From NCBI RefSeq assembly GCF_019396345.1, contig NZ_JAHKRM010000014.1:248001-312000 (forward strand): 64,000 bases of DNA. The letters run 5' to 3'. The position numbers and the translations under genes were made by a program. A model generated the notes under the pieces. That model searched no databases and was not told the DNA's origin. It saw only the letters and a program-made list of their open reading frames with translations. Below, one piece after another: positions 33,165 to 41,456 of the stretch. This DNA comes from Nonomuraea guangzhouensis. Its GTDB lineage: Bacteria > Actinomycetota > Actinomycetes > Streptosporangiales > Streptosporangiaceae. The stretch's first letter is position 1. Every line of letters starts with the position of its first letter.

Positions 33165-34028
33165 TCAGTTGGCAGATTCCAGAAGTTGCATTGACTTCCA
33201 GCGCAGGATCACCCTCTGATACATGGCGTAGGCAAGTTCTTCTTGACCCGTGTCCAGCCCCGTGAGGGCCGCGGAGAGCTCCGCGACGGACTGATCCGCT
33301 TGCAGGGCGTCATCATCCATAAGGCGCACCAACCCGCCGTAATCGAGCTCGACCAGCGAGTGCGGGTGGAACTCCTCAAGCCACCTGGCCACGTCCTCCA
33401 CGTCGAAGTTGGCCGACACCTCGCCCAGGTGCCTGCGCAGCACCTGCAACGCCCGCGCGGAACGCCTCCTGGCCTGGGCCATGGAGGTGACGTAGATGAG
33501 GTTGCGTCCCGTCGTGGTGGTCACGTCCTGTCCCGGGGTCGAGGAGCCGAGCACCAGCCAGCGCTCGTTGCCGTCGAAGGGCACGAACCACGCGGGTGGC
33601 ACGTGCCAGGCCGTGGTGCGGATGTGGGTCCGGAGCGCGGAGGAGCCACCCGTGCGCTTGTACCTGTCGAAGTCGTCGACGGTCTGCTCGGCGATCGCCT
33701 TCGGGACAAACCGGTCCATGAGCTTCACGGGAGTGCTGCCACGCAGCCTTGAGAAGGCCAGCCACGAGCGCAACCGCGTCTGCCACGGACAGACATAGAG
33801 CCGGTCCTCAACGCGCCGCAGATAGGCGTTGGGGCTCTCCTGCGCGGGTGCCGGGTGGGGCGGCATGCCGAGCAGGCGCCTGACGGCCTCGTCGTGCTCG
33901 GCGTTGAGGGCGGTGGCCCGGCGGGGACGGTCGCGCGATTCGGCGTACTCGGCCCAGACCTTGCGCTCGGACTCGGCGAACGCGGTCAGCGGCTCGTAGA
34001 CCCGGAGGTAAGCGGCATAGGGCAGCAC
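33165..34028 (-). CDS. Conserved hypothetical protein between bldC and dehydrogenase
   Basis: The 287-residue soluble protein has basic N- and C-terminal halves (LRVYEPLTAFAESERKVWAE, then QARRRSARALQVLRRHLGEV). By position it is the homologue of the gene between vdh and bldC in Streptomyces. It contains no catalytic motif I can name. The linkage with bldC across genera suggests conserved co-occurrence, not necessarily a shared role. The start is ATG 34028. Confidence 0.8.
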   Translation of the reverse strand: MLPYAAYLRVYEPLTAFAESERKVWAEYAESRDRPRRATALNAEHDEAVRRLLGMPPHPAPAQESPNAYLRRVEDRLYVCPWQTRLRSWLAFSRLRGSTPVKLMDRFVPKAIAEQTVDDFDRYKRTGGSSALRTHIRTTAWHVPPAWFVPFDGNERWLVLGSSTPGQDVTTTTGRNLIYVTSMAQARRRSARALQVLRRHLGEVSANFDVEDVARWLEEFHPHSLVELDYGGLVRLMDDDALQADQSVAELSAALTGLDTGQEELAYAMYQRVILRWKSMQLLESAN

Positions 34029-34093
34029 GGAGGCATCGTGTCATGAAGACAACCTGCTCGCACCGTCGCGGCTATTACGCTGAGAAGCGATAT

Positions 34094-34113
34094 CCGTCGC
34101 AACGGAGCGACGG
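34094..34113 (+). promoter_or_regulatory. Leader hairpin before dehydrogenase
   Basis: CCGTCGC, loop AACGGA, and GCGACGG form a perfect 7-bp stem ending 26 bp before the GTG start. It may affect mRNA stability or translation. GGGAG lies between it and the start. Confidence 0.4.
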
Positions 34114-34139
34114 AGTGTAACGGACAGGGAGTCACTACC

Positions 34140-35219
34140 GTGACCGATGTCTTCGGTTCGTCCCACAAGGACGTCCATGAGCAGGTCGTATTCTGCGCGG
34201 ACGAGCAGAGCGGCCTGCGTGCCATCATCGCCATCCACAACACCGCACTCGGGCCGGCCCTGGGAGGCACCAGGTTCTACCCCTACCCGGACGAGCAGGC
34301 GGCCCTGGCCGACGTGCTCAACCTGGCCAAGGGCATGGCTTACAAGAACGCGCTGGCCGGTCTCGACCTCGGCGGCGGCAAGGCCGTCATCATCGGCGAC
34401 CCGGGCCGGGACAAGAGCGAGGCGCTGCTGCGCGCCTACGGCCGCTTCATCGAGTCGCTCGGCGGGCGCTACATCACCGCCTGTGACGTGGGCACGTACA
34501 GCGAGGACATGGATGTCATCGCGAGGGAGTCGCGCTCCGTGGTCGGCCGCACGCTGGCCCATGGCGGCGCCGGAGACTCCTCGATCCTCACCGCGTTCGG
34601 CGTCTTCCAGGGCATGCGGGCCTCGGCCGAGCGCGTGTACGGCACGCCGTCGCTGCTCGGCAGGCGGGTCGGCGTCGAGGGCGTCGGCAAGGTCGGCCAC
34701 CGGCTGGTGGGCCTGCTGCGCGAGGACGGGGCCGAGGTGGTCGTCTGCGACGTCGACCCCAAGGCGGTCGAGCGCGTACGGCAGCGCCACCCCGAGGTGG
34801 ACGTCGTGGCAGACGCGGCGGCGCTCATCGCGGCCGACATCGATGTGTTCGCCCCCTGCGCGCTGGGCGGGGCGCTCGATGACCGGGCATCGGCCACGCT
34901 CCGCGCCAAGATCGTCTGTGGCGCGGCCAACAACCAGCTCGCCCATCCCGGGGTCGAGAAGCAGCTCGCGGAGCGCGGCATCCTCTACGCGCCCGACTAC
35001 GTGGTCAACTCGGGCGGCGTGATCCAGGTCGCGGACGAGCTCGAGGGCTTCAACATGGAGCGTGCCAGAGCCAAGGCGACCCAGATCTACGACACGACTC
35101 TGAAGATCTTCGCGATCGCGACCGAGGAGGGCGTCCCTCCGGCGGTCGCAGCAGATAGGCTGGCCGAGCGCAGAATGTCGGAAGTCGGGCGTATTAGGGG
35201 CATTTGGCTGGGCCACTGA
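34140..35219 (+). CDS. vdh: Valine/leucine-type amino acid dehydrogenase
   Basis: The 359-residue Glu/Leu/Phe/Val dehydrogenase has GMAYKNALAGLDLGGGKAVI with catalytic Lys residues, and an NAD-binding domain (VGVEGVGKVGHRLVGLLRED). It reversibly deaminates branched-chain amino acids to 2-oxo acids. In Streptomyces the gene next to bldC encodes valine dehydrogenase, so I use that name by context. The start is GTG 34140 with GGGAG. Its product 2-oxo acids could feed the E1/E2 complex encoded at 57847-61553. Confidence 0.9.
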   Translation: MTDVFGSSHKDVHEQVVFCADEQSGLRAIIAIHNTALGPALGGTRFYPYPDEQAALADVLNLAKGMAYKNALAGLDLGGGKAVIIGDPGRDKSEALLRAYGRFIESLGGRYITACDVGTYSEDMDVIARESRSVVGRTLAHGGAGDSSILTAFGVFQGMRASAERVYGTPSLLGRRVGVEGVGKVGHRLVGLLREDGAEVVVCDVDPKAVERVRQRHPEVDVVADAAALIAADIDVFAPCALGGALDDRASATLRAKIVCGAANNQLAHPGVEKQLAERGILYAPDYVVNSGGVIQVADELEGFNMERARAKATQIYDTTLKIFAIATEEGVPPAVAADRLAERRMSEVGRIRGIWLGH

Positions 35220-35370
35220 CGCCCCACGCCCATACGACGTACCGAGCTGGGCACAAAACAGGTACGGTAATAGGCGAACGATAGGCTGACGCCCAAAGTC
35301 AGGCGGCGTCAGTGTGTGGTGCGTTAGCGACGAGGGGTCGGGGACGACCCCACACGAGGGGGTCGAGCCA

Positions 35371-35595
35371 ATGGGGCGCGGCCGAGCAAAGGCCAAGCAG
35401 GTCAAGGTTGCTCGCCAGCTGAAGTACAACAGCGGTGGCACGGATCTTGATCGTCTTCGCGATGAACTCGGGGTCGGAGACTCCAGCGACAACGACGACG
35501 CCGACGACCTCAGCGATGAGCTGGCGGATCGCTATGCCGATTACGCCGATGACTACAGCAACAACGACGACGGTCGTTCGTCCGGGCGTTCGTAG
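35371..35595 (+). CDS. DUF3073-family protein
   Basis: The 74-residue protein starts MGRGRAKAKQVKVARQLKYN and becomes strongly acidic (DNDDADDLSDELADRYADYA), the full DUF3073 pattern. The family is widespread in actinomycetes and usually stands next to purM, as here. Function is unknown. The mix of a basic head with an acidic tail suggests interaction with nucleic acids or ribosomes. ATG 35371 is preferred to earlier in-frame starts because the conserved family begins there. Confidence 0.9.
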   Translation: MGRGRAKAKQVKVARQLKYNSGGTDLDRLRDELGVGDSSDNDDADDLSDELADRYADYADDYSNNDDGRSSGRS

Positions 35596-35619
35596 TCGTT
35601 CTTCTGGTTGAGCGAAGCC

Positions 35620-35660
35620 CACCCCACGGCACCCACCCGTGGGGTGAGTTTTCTTTTTTG
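35620..35660 (+). terminator. Intrinsic terminator after DUF3073 gene
   Basis: CACCCCACGG, 7-nt loop, and CCGTGGGGTG are followed by AGTTTTCTTTTTTG. This is a classic hairpin plus T-tract, rare in such a GC-rich genome. Confidence 0.85.
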
Positions 35661-35828
35661 TGGGTTTACGGCACGGCCAACTTGGCCGCCACCCGCCGTA
35701 CAGGGCTGGGGGCCTCCAGGAATACGGCCGCTGAGCCCGCACAGGGCCGGGCGCCGTTACAAGACGGTGAGACCATCTGGGTGGTGAATTGGCGGCAGGT
35801 GTCGCCAGCGCAACCCCTGCCGCCCGTG

Positions 35829-36854
35829 TCAGCGGTAGCTGGCCTTGCCTGTGCCCTCGGTGATTTCGCCCAGGACCCAGGCCTCCAGGCCGCGGTCGGC
35901 CAGGAGGCGTAGGGCCTCGTCCGCAGCCTCCTGTGCCACGATGGCGGCCATGCCGACGCCCAGGTTGAAGGTCTTGTCCATGTCCTTCTGGGCGATCTTG
36001 CCGTGGCCGGCCAGGATCGAGAAGATCGGTGGTGGGGTCCACGACGAGCGGTCGAGGGCGGCGTCCAGGTGGTCGGGGAGTGAGCGGGACAGGTTGTTCT
36101 CGATGCCGCCGCCCGTGATGTGGGCGTAGGCGTGCACGTCCACCGCGCGGGCCAGCTCCAGGCAGTCGAGCGAGTAGACCCGGGTGGGCTCCAGCAGCTC
36201 GGCGCCCAGCGGCCTGGTCAGCTCGTCGAGGTGGGCGTCGAGCGACAGCGACGACTCGCGCAGCACGTGGCGTACCAGCGAATAGCCGTTGGAGTGCACT
36301 CCCGACGACGCCAGGCCGAGCACCGCGTCGCCGGCCCGCACGCGGGAGGCGCCGAGCATCGCCGATGCCTCCACGACGCCGGTGCCCGCGCCGGCCAGGT
36401 CGTATTCGTCGGGGCCCATGGCGCCCGGGTGTTCGGCGGTCTCGCCGCCGAGCAGGGCCGCCCCGGCCAGCCGGCAGCCCTCGGCGACGCCGCCGACGAT
36501 CTCGGCGATCCGCTCGGGCACCACCTTGCCGCAGGCGATGTAGTCGGTCATGAACAGCGGCTCGGCGCCGCACACCACCAGGTCGTCGAGGACCATGGCG
36601 ACGAGGTCGATGCCGATCGTGTCGTGCTTGCCGTATCGCTGGGCGAGCATGACCTTGGTGCCCACGCCGTCGGTCGAGGTGGCCAGCAGCGGGCGCTGGT
36701 AGCGCAGCAGGGCCGAGGCGTCGAACAGGCCGGCGAAGCCGCTGGCGTCGTCGACCACCTCGGGCCGGCGCGAGCGGGCCACCTTCGCCTTCATCAGCGA
36801 GACGGCGCGCTCGCCCGCCTCGATGTCGACTCCGGCGGCCTCGTACGTCGTCAC
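35829..36854 (-). CDS. purM: Phosphoribosylformylglycinamidine cyclo-ligase
   Basis: The 341-residue AIR synthetase performs step five of purine synthesis, closing the imidazole ring of FGAM with ATP. The N-terminal signature is VSLMKAKVARSRRPEVVDDA, then LLATSTDGVGTKVMLAQRYG and GVHSNGYSLVRHVL. The GTG start overlaps the purF stop as GTGA, giving tight purF-purM coupling. Length and motifs are canonical. Confidence 0.95.
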   Translation of the reverse strand: MTTYEAAGVDIEAGERAVSLMKAKVARSRRPEVVDDASGFAGLFDASALLRYQRPLLATSTDGVGTKVMLAQRYGKHDTIGIDLVAMVLDDLVVCGAEPLFMTDYIACGKVVPERIAEIVGGVAEGCRLAGAALLGGETAEHPGAMGPDEYDLAGAGTGVVEASAMLGASRVRAGDAVLGLASSGVHSNGYSLVRHVLRESSLSLDAHLDELTRPLGAELLEPTRVYSLDCLELARAVDVHAYAHITGGGIENNLSRSLPDHLDAALDRSSWTPPPIFSILAGHGKIAQKDMDKTFNLGVGMAAIVAQEAADEALRLLADRGLEAWVLGEITEGTGKASYR

Positions 36855-38284
36855 GCCTTGCTCTCCAACACGAACTTGCCCACGTTGTCCTGGTCGATGG
36901 GGATGGGATAGGAACCGTCGAAGCAGGCCCGGCACAGGCGCTCGGCGGGGATGGTGGTGGCCTTGGTCAGGCCCTCCAGCGAGATGTAGCCCAGCGAGTC
37001 GGCGCCGAGCGAGGCGCGGATCTCCTCGACGGTGAGCGAACCCGCGATGAGCTCGGCCCTGGTGGCGAAGTCGATGCCGTAGAAGCACGGCCAGGCCACG
37101 GGCGGCGAGGAGATGCGTACGTGCACCTCTTTGGCGCCGGCCTCGCGCAGCATCCTGACGATCGCGCGCTGGGTGTTGCCACGGACGATCGAGTCGTCCA
37201 CGACGACGAGGCGCTTGCCCTCGACGACCTCGCGCAGCGGGTTGAGCTTGAGCCTGATGCCGAGCTGCCGGATGGTCTGCGAGGGCTGGATGAAGGTGCG
37301 GCCGACGTAGGAGTTCTTCACCAGGCCCTGGCCGTAGGGGATGCCGCTCTCCTGGGCGTAGCCGACGGCGGCGGGCGTGCCGGACTCGGGCGTCGGGATG
37401 ACCAGGTCGGCCTCGACCGGGTGCTCGCGGGCCAGCTCGCGGCCCACCTCGACCCGGGTGACCTGCACGCCGCGCCCGGCGATGGTGGTGTCGGGGCGGG
37501 CCAGATAGACGTACTCGAACAGGCAGCCCTTCGGCTCGGCCAGCGCGAACCGGCGTGACCTGACGCCGCGCTCGTCGATCGTGAGCAGCTCGCCCGGCTC
37601 GATCTCGCGGGTGAACGTGGCACCCACGATGTCGAGCGCGGCCGTCTCGGAGGCCACCACCCAGCCCCGCTCCAGCCGGCCCAGGACCAGCGGGCGGATG
37701 CCCTGCGGGTCACGGGCCGCGTAGAGGGTCTTCTCGTTCATGAACACCAGCGAGTAGGCACCCTTGACCTGCGGCAGCAGCTCGGCCGCCGCGTCCTCGA
37801 TGGACCGGTCGTCCTGGGCGAGCAGCGTGGTGAGCACGTCGGTGTCGGTGGTCGCCCTGGTCGCCCCGGGGGCCAGCCGCTGGGCCAGCTCCGGGGTGTT
37901 GATCAGGTTGCCGTTGTGGGCGAGCGCGAGGCCGCCGACGTCGGTGGAGCTGAGCGTGGGCTGGGCGTTCTCCCACACGCTGGAGCCGGTCGTGGAGTAG
38001 CGGCAGTGGCCGATGGCCAGGTGGCCCCGGAGTGTCCCGAGCACCGACTCGTCGAAGACCTGGGCGACCAGGCCCATGTCCTTGTAGACGAGGATGCGGC
38101 TGCCCTCGCTGACCGCGATGCCTGCGGACTCCTGTCCGCGGTGTTGCAACGCGTACAGACCGTAGTAGGTGAGTTTGGAGACTTCCTCGCCTGGCGCCCA
38201 GACGCCGAAGACACCACAAGCGTCTTGCGGAGCACGGTCTTGGGGGTCCAGGTCATGGCCGAGCCGGCCGTCGCCTTTCAGCAC
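36851..38284 (-). CDS. purF: Amidophosphoribosyltransferase
   Basis: The 477-residue enzyme catalyses the committed step of purine synthesis, transferring glutamine ammonia to PRPP. The catalytic Cys is residue 23 (QDACGVFGVW), after a short propeptide to be removed. The glutaminase domain holds GHCRYSTTGS. The C-terminal phosphoribosyltransferase domain has the PRPP loop VVVDDSIVRGNT. Cys-rich iron-sulfur ligands (CRACFDGSYPI near the C-terminus) match the Bacillus-type class. Translationally coupled to purM. Confidence 0.97.
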   Translation of the reverse strand: MLKGDGRLGHDLDPQDRAPQDACGVFGVWAPGEEVSKLTYYGLYALQHRGQESAGIAVSEGSRILVYKDMGLVAQVFDESVLGTLRGHLAIGHCRYSTTGSSVWENAQPTLSSTDVGGLALAHNGNLINTPELAQRLAPGATRATTDTDVLTTLLAQDDRSIEDAAAELLPQVKGAYSLVFMNEKTLYAARDPQGIRPLVLGRLERGWVVASETAALDIVGATFTREIEPGELLTIDERGVRSRRFALAEPKGCLFEYVYLARPDTTIAGRGVQVTRVEVGRELAREHPVEADLVIPTPESGTPAAVGYAQESGIPYGQGLVKNSYVGRTFIQPSQTIRQLGIRLKLNPLREVVEGKRLVVVDDSIVRGNTQRAIVRMLREAGAKEVHVRISSPPVAWPCFYGIDFATRAELIAGSLTVEEIRASLGADSLGYISLEGLTKATTIPAERLCRACFDGSYPIPIDQDNVGKFVLESKA

Positions 38285-38333
38285 GTGCTTCAGTCTAGGT
38301 CGGCCGCTCCCCTGCTCGCACCCGGGGGCCAGA

Positions 38334-39080
38334 TCAGAGGGCGTGCGCCGACCGGCCGGCGTTGGATCCGTCGCGGATGATCTCTCCGGTGAGGTTGCGG
38401 TTCGCGGCGGAGCCGAGGAAGACGATCAGTGCCGCCAGGTCGTCCGCCGTCGAGAGCCTCCGGGTGGGGGTACGGGCGGCGAGCGCGTCCGCGACCTCCT
38501 GCGGGACGGGCCGCTCGCGCTCGGTGAGAGTGAATCCGGCGGCGGCCACGTTCACCAGGATGCCGTCCTTGCCGGCCTCCCAGGCGAGCGCGCGGGCCAT
38601 GCCGTGCAGAGCCATCTTGGCCGTGCCGTACGCCCCGGGACCCGGCAGTCCCTCCTCCGCCGCACCCGATGAGACGAACACGATCCGCCCGAAACCGTTG
38701 CGCCGCATGCCGGGCAGCACGGCCCCCACGAGGACGGCGTTGCCGACCACGTTGGCGTGCAGGGCGGCCGTCCACTCCGCCGCGGGCACGTCTTCGAAGG
38801 GGACGCTGTTGGGCATGATCGTGCCCCAGCGCACGGCGTTGGCGACCAGCGCGTCGACCGGCCCCACCTCCTCGGCGGCGGTGGTGATGCTCGCGTGGTC
38901 CTCCAGGTCGAGGCGTACGGCGGCGGCCTTGCCGCCGGCCTGCTCCACTCGCTTGACCACCTGGGCCGCCCGATCTTCGCCGGAGTTGTAGGTGATGGTG
39001 ACGCGGGCTCCCGTGGCTCCGTAGGCGACGGCCGTGGCCGCGCCGATGCCGGAGGAACCGCCGGTGATGAGAACGTGCAT
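38334..39080 (-). CDS. Short-chain dehydrogenase/reductase
   Basis: The 248-residue SDR has cofactor motif VLITGGSSGIGAATAVAYG and catalytic residues in VFVSSGAAEEGLPGPGAYGT with K at the following position (YGTAK). It ends with the conserved LTGEIIRDGSN. The substrate is unknown. ATG 39080 has AAGGAG upstream. It follows a MarR gene on the same strand, with two operator-like repeats directly before it, so it is probably the MarR target. Confidence 0.92.
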   Translation of the reverse strand: MHVLITGGSSGIGAATAVAYGATGARVTITYNSGEDRAAQVVKRVEQAGGKAAAVRLDLEDHASITTAAEEVGPVDALVANAVRWGTIMPNSVPFEDVPAAEWTAALHANVVGNAVLVGAVLPGMRRNGFGRIVFVSSGAAEEGLPGPGAYGTAKMALHGMARALAWEAGKDGILVNVAAAGFTLTERERPVPQEVADALAARTPTRRLSTADDLAALIVFLGSAANRNLTGEIIRDGSNAGRSAHAL

Positions 39081-39098
39081 GTTCAAACTCCTTGTAAA

Positions 39099-39122
39099 TT
39101 AGCCGACTAATTAGCCAGCTAA
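39099..39122. promoter_or_regulatory. Tandem MarR-type operator
   Basis: TTAGCCGACTAA is immediately followed by TTAGCCAGCTAA, two 12-bp dyads of the form TTAGCCNNCTAA. They lie 19 bp upstream of the SDR start and after the MarR gene. Confidence 0.65.
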
Positions 39123-39174
39123 CATCAGGCGGGCGCCGGACCACAAGGCGGTTTCGCTGGGAGTGAAAGGGTTC

Positions 39175-39579
39175 TTAGGGCATGGCACGCAGCAGGCGGG
39201 CGAACACCTCGCGCTCCCCGGCGTCGAAGGTGCCCAGCAGCTCTTCGTCCATCCTCGCCCAGATCTGTTCCACGGGCTCGCGGACGGCCTTGCCCGCGTC
39301 GGTCAGCCAGACGCGGGTCACCCGTGGCCGGTCGGGGTCGGGTGCCCGGTGCAGGAAGCCGGCCCGTTCCAGGCGCTGGACGGTCTTGGTGACGGTCGGC
39401 GGCTCGACGCCCAGCCTGCCGATGAGCTCGCTCTGAGTGAGGCCGTCCTGCTTCCATAGTTGGTTGAGCAGCAGTTCCTGGCCGACGTGCAGACCCAGCG
39501 GGACCAAGGCCGCCGCGATCTGGTTGCGATGCGTCTTCATGATCATGATCAGCGCGTAGGTCAGGGTCTCGTCCAGCAT
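39175..39579 (-). CDS. MarR-family transcriptional regulator
   Basis: The 134-residue protein has the winged HTH LTQSELIGRLGVEPPTVTKT, then VQRLERAGFLHRAPDPDRPR and the wing. Flanking helices form the dimer interface (LTYALIMIMKTHRNQIAAAL). It probably senses a small phenolic or oxidant and represses the downstream SDR gene. The ATG 39579 start is preceded by GAGGAG with very short spacing, so the exact start is open. It may also bind its own promoter region. Confidence 0.88.
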   Translation of the reverse strand: MLDETLTYALIMIMKTHRNQIAAALVPLGLHVGQELLLNQLWKQDGLTQSELIGRLGVEPPTVTKTVQRLERAGFLHRAPDPDRPRVTRVWLTDAGKAVREPVEQIWARMDEELLGTFDAGEREVFARLLRAMP

Positions 39580-39721
39580 CTCCTCATCTTGCCCGCCGCC
39601 TGCCGCTTTGGTGCATGGTGACCCAAGGATGAGGGGGGTTTTACCGTGTCGTGCGGTTTCGGTGGTGGCATGCGCGAAAGGGTGAAGTATCCGGCATGCA
39701 GACCCGTCGGGAGACGCAGAC

Positions 39722-40909
39722 GTGACCACACCTGGAGATCCGAACCACCCCCGGCCGAACGACGGCGACCGCCCTTCGCGGGACGAGCCCGGCCGGCCGC
39801 CGCGTGAGGACGAGCCCACCGGCGACTCCGGCAGGGGCGCCGAGGGGGAGGGTGGGGAGCCTGGCGTCGAGGAGCCGATCACGCCCGCGCCGCCGGTGGT
39901 TCCCCGGGAGGAGCCGCCGCGTCCCGCTGGCGAGCCGCGGACGCCGTTCCACCCCGACCTGCCCACCGCTCCCGAGACACCGGGCCCGGCCGCGGGCCCG
40001 GAGCGCGACGCGGAGGAGACCCAGGTGTTCCCGACGCCCGGGGCGCGGCCGCCCTATCCGGGCTGGGAGCGTGAGGGCGGGGAGCCCGGCGCGCCGAGGT
40101 CCACGACACCGTCGCGCTACGAGCCGTCGGAGGAGCCGCCGCCGTCATCGCAGGAGGAGCGGCCGTCGTTCGCGCCTCCGGGCGCGCAGCCGCCGCCGTC
40201 CGAGGAGACCCGCCCGCTGACGCCGTCCGGTGAGGGCGCGGGCCCGGCGTATGGGGAAGGTCGCCCACAGCCGTCTGGTGAGGGCGCCGGGCCTGCGTAC
40301 GGGGAAGGTCGCCCGCAGCCGTCCGAGGAGGGCCCCGAGTGGCCGTTCGAGGAAGGCCGCCCGCAGCCGTCCGGTGAAGGCGCCGGGCCGCCATACGGGG
40401 GAGCTCCTCCGCCCGGGTCGCCGTACGAGGGCGGCCCCAAGGCATACGGCGAGCAGCGGGACGTTCCGCCGAGGACCGAGCCCATTCCCGCCGTCCCCGG
40501 CACCTCGCCCTCCAGCCCGTACGGCGGCCCGCCCGGCGGCGGCGGTCCCCCCTACGGCCCGCCCCCGGGGTACGGCCCCTATCAGACCGGCCAGCCCATC
40601 AAACCGGGCAGCGGTCTGGCCACGGCCTCGCTGGTGCTGGGCGTCGCCAGCCCGTTTCTCGTCTTCGTCTGTTTCACCGGCCTGCTCACCGCGATCCTGT
40701 CGATCGTCTTCGGCAGCGTCGCGCTCAGCAGGGGCGTGGGCAAGGGCCGCGCCATCACGGGCATCGCGGTCAGTGTCCTCGCCCTGATCATCTTCGCCAT
40801 CGTGGCCATCTGGTTCTGGAACGTGGTCCAGGAGTGCGGCCACCTTCCCGGCCAGCTCGCCGACAAGTGCTTCGAGGACAAGTTCCCCTGGATGCGGCGG
40901 AACCCCTAA
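39722..40909 (+). CDS. DUF4190 membrane protein with long Pro/Gly-rich N-terminus
   Basis: The 395-residue protein has about 290 residues of low-complexity Pro/Gly/Glu sequence, including near-identical units GEGAGPAYGEGRPQPS, then two transmembrane helices of DUF4190 type (LATASLVLGVASPFLVFVCF and ITGIAVSVLALIIFAIVAIW), and a short Cys-containing tail (ECGHLPGQLADKCFED). Disordered N-termini of this type are common on actinobacterial envelope proteins. The start is GTG 39722. Its stop shares CTAA with the convergent gene. Confidence 0.8.
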   Translation: MTTPGDPNHPRPNDGDRPSRDEPGRPPREDEPTGDSGRGAEGEGGEPGVEEPITPAPPVVPREEPPRPAGEPRTPFHPDLPTAPETPGPAAGPERDAEETQVFPTPGARPPYPGWEREGGEPGAPRSTTPSRYEPSEEPPPSSQEERPSFAPPGAQPPPSEETRPLTPSGEGAGPAYGEGRPQPSGEGAGPAYGEGRPQPSEEGPEWPFEEGRPQPSGEGAGPPYGGAPPPGSPYEGGPKAYGEQRDVPPRTEPIPAVPGTSPSSPYGGPPGGGGPPYGPPPGYGPYQTGQPIKPGSGLATASLVLGVASPFLVFVCFTGLLTAILSIVFGSVALSRGVGKGRAITGIAVSVLALIIFAIVAIWFWNVVQECGHLPGQLADKCFEDKFPWMRRNP

Positions 40910-41373
40910 AGAGGGAGATGGTCGGACAGGTCGGCACGGGCGCCGCTCGCCGAGACGGCGCCCTTCGCCATGGCCTCGGCCCATGTGAGGCGGCCCAGCG
41001 CGAGCTCGATCCAGGTGCGGCCGTCCGTCTCCACGACGTTCGGGGGAGTGCCGCGCGTGTGGCGTGGCCCCGCGATGGCCTGTACGGCCGCGTACGGCGG
41101 CACGCGCACCTCCACCGTCCGCCCAGGCGCGGCGGTCGCCAGCCGGTCGAGCAGGTAGCGTATGGCTTGCCGGGCCGCGTCCCGCTCGGGGCGCAGGTCC
41201 CGCTCGTACGCGGCGAGCACGGCTGAGACCAGCGCACCGGCAAGTGCCGACGGCGGCCCGTCGAAGGGCGGCTCGTCCAGCGCCACGAGCTGGGCGTCCA
41301 GCGCGGCCCGCAATTTCTCTGGGTCCAGTTTCCTCGATGGCACCACACCATTGTGTCCCCAGGAAGCGTTCAT
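40906..41373 (-). CDS. SCP2-like sterol-carrier family protein
   Basis: The product is up to 155 residues (MNASWGHNGVVPSRKLDPEK) with a MDMPI/SCP2-like fold (AALDAQLVALDEPPFDGPPS, then WIELALGRLTWAEAMAKGAV). Related genes stand near purF in actinomycetes. The substrate is unknown. The annotated ATG 41373 lies inside the PHO box of the divergent phoX, so the GTG at about 41346 (VPSRKLDPEK) may be the real start. Its stop overlaps the convergent DUF4190 gene. Confidence 0.75.
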   Translation of the reverse strand: MNASWGHNGVVPSRKLDPEKLRAALDAQLVALDEPPFDGPPSALAGALVSAVLAAYERDLRPERDAARQAIRYLLDRLATAAPGRTVEVRVPPYAAVQAIAGPRHTRGTPPNVVETDGRTWIELALGRLTWAEAMAKGAVSASGARADLSDHLPL

Positions 41374-41400
41374 CGTGCTGGCGGTCGTCGTTCATCTGCG
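41368..41400 (+). promoter_or_regulatory. PHO box (PhoP-binding direct repeats)
   Basis: Three 11-bp units: GTTCATCGTGC, TGGCGGTCGTC and GTTCATCTGCG. The first and third match the actinobacterial PhoP consensus (GTTCACC-type) with exact 22-bp periodicity. The site is 57 bp upstream of the phoX start. Confidence 0.8.
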
Positions 41401-41456
41401 GTTTCGATGACGGTCGTAGCGTCCCGGCCGGAAGACCGTACTTTTTTGGAGGACCT

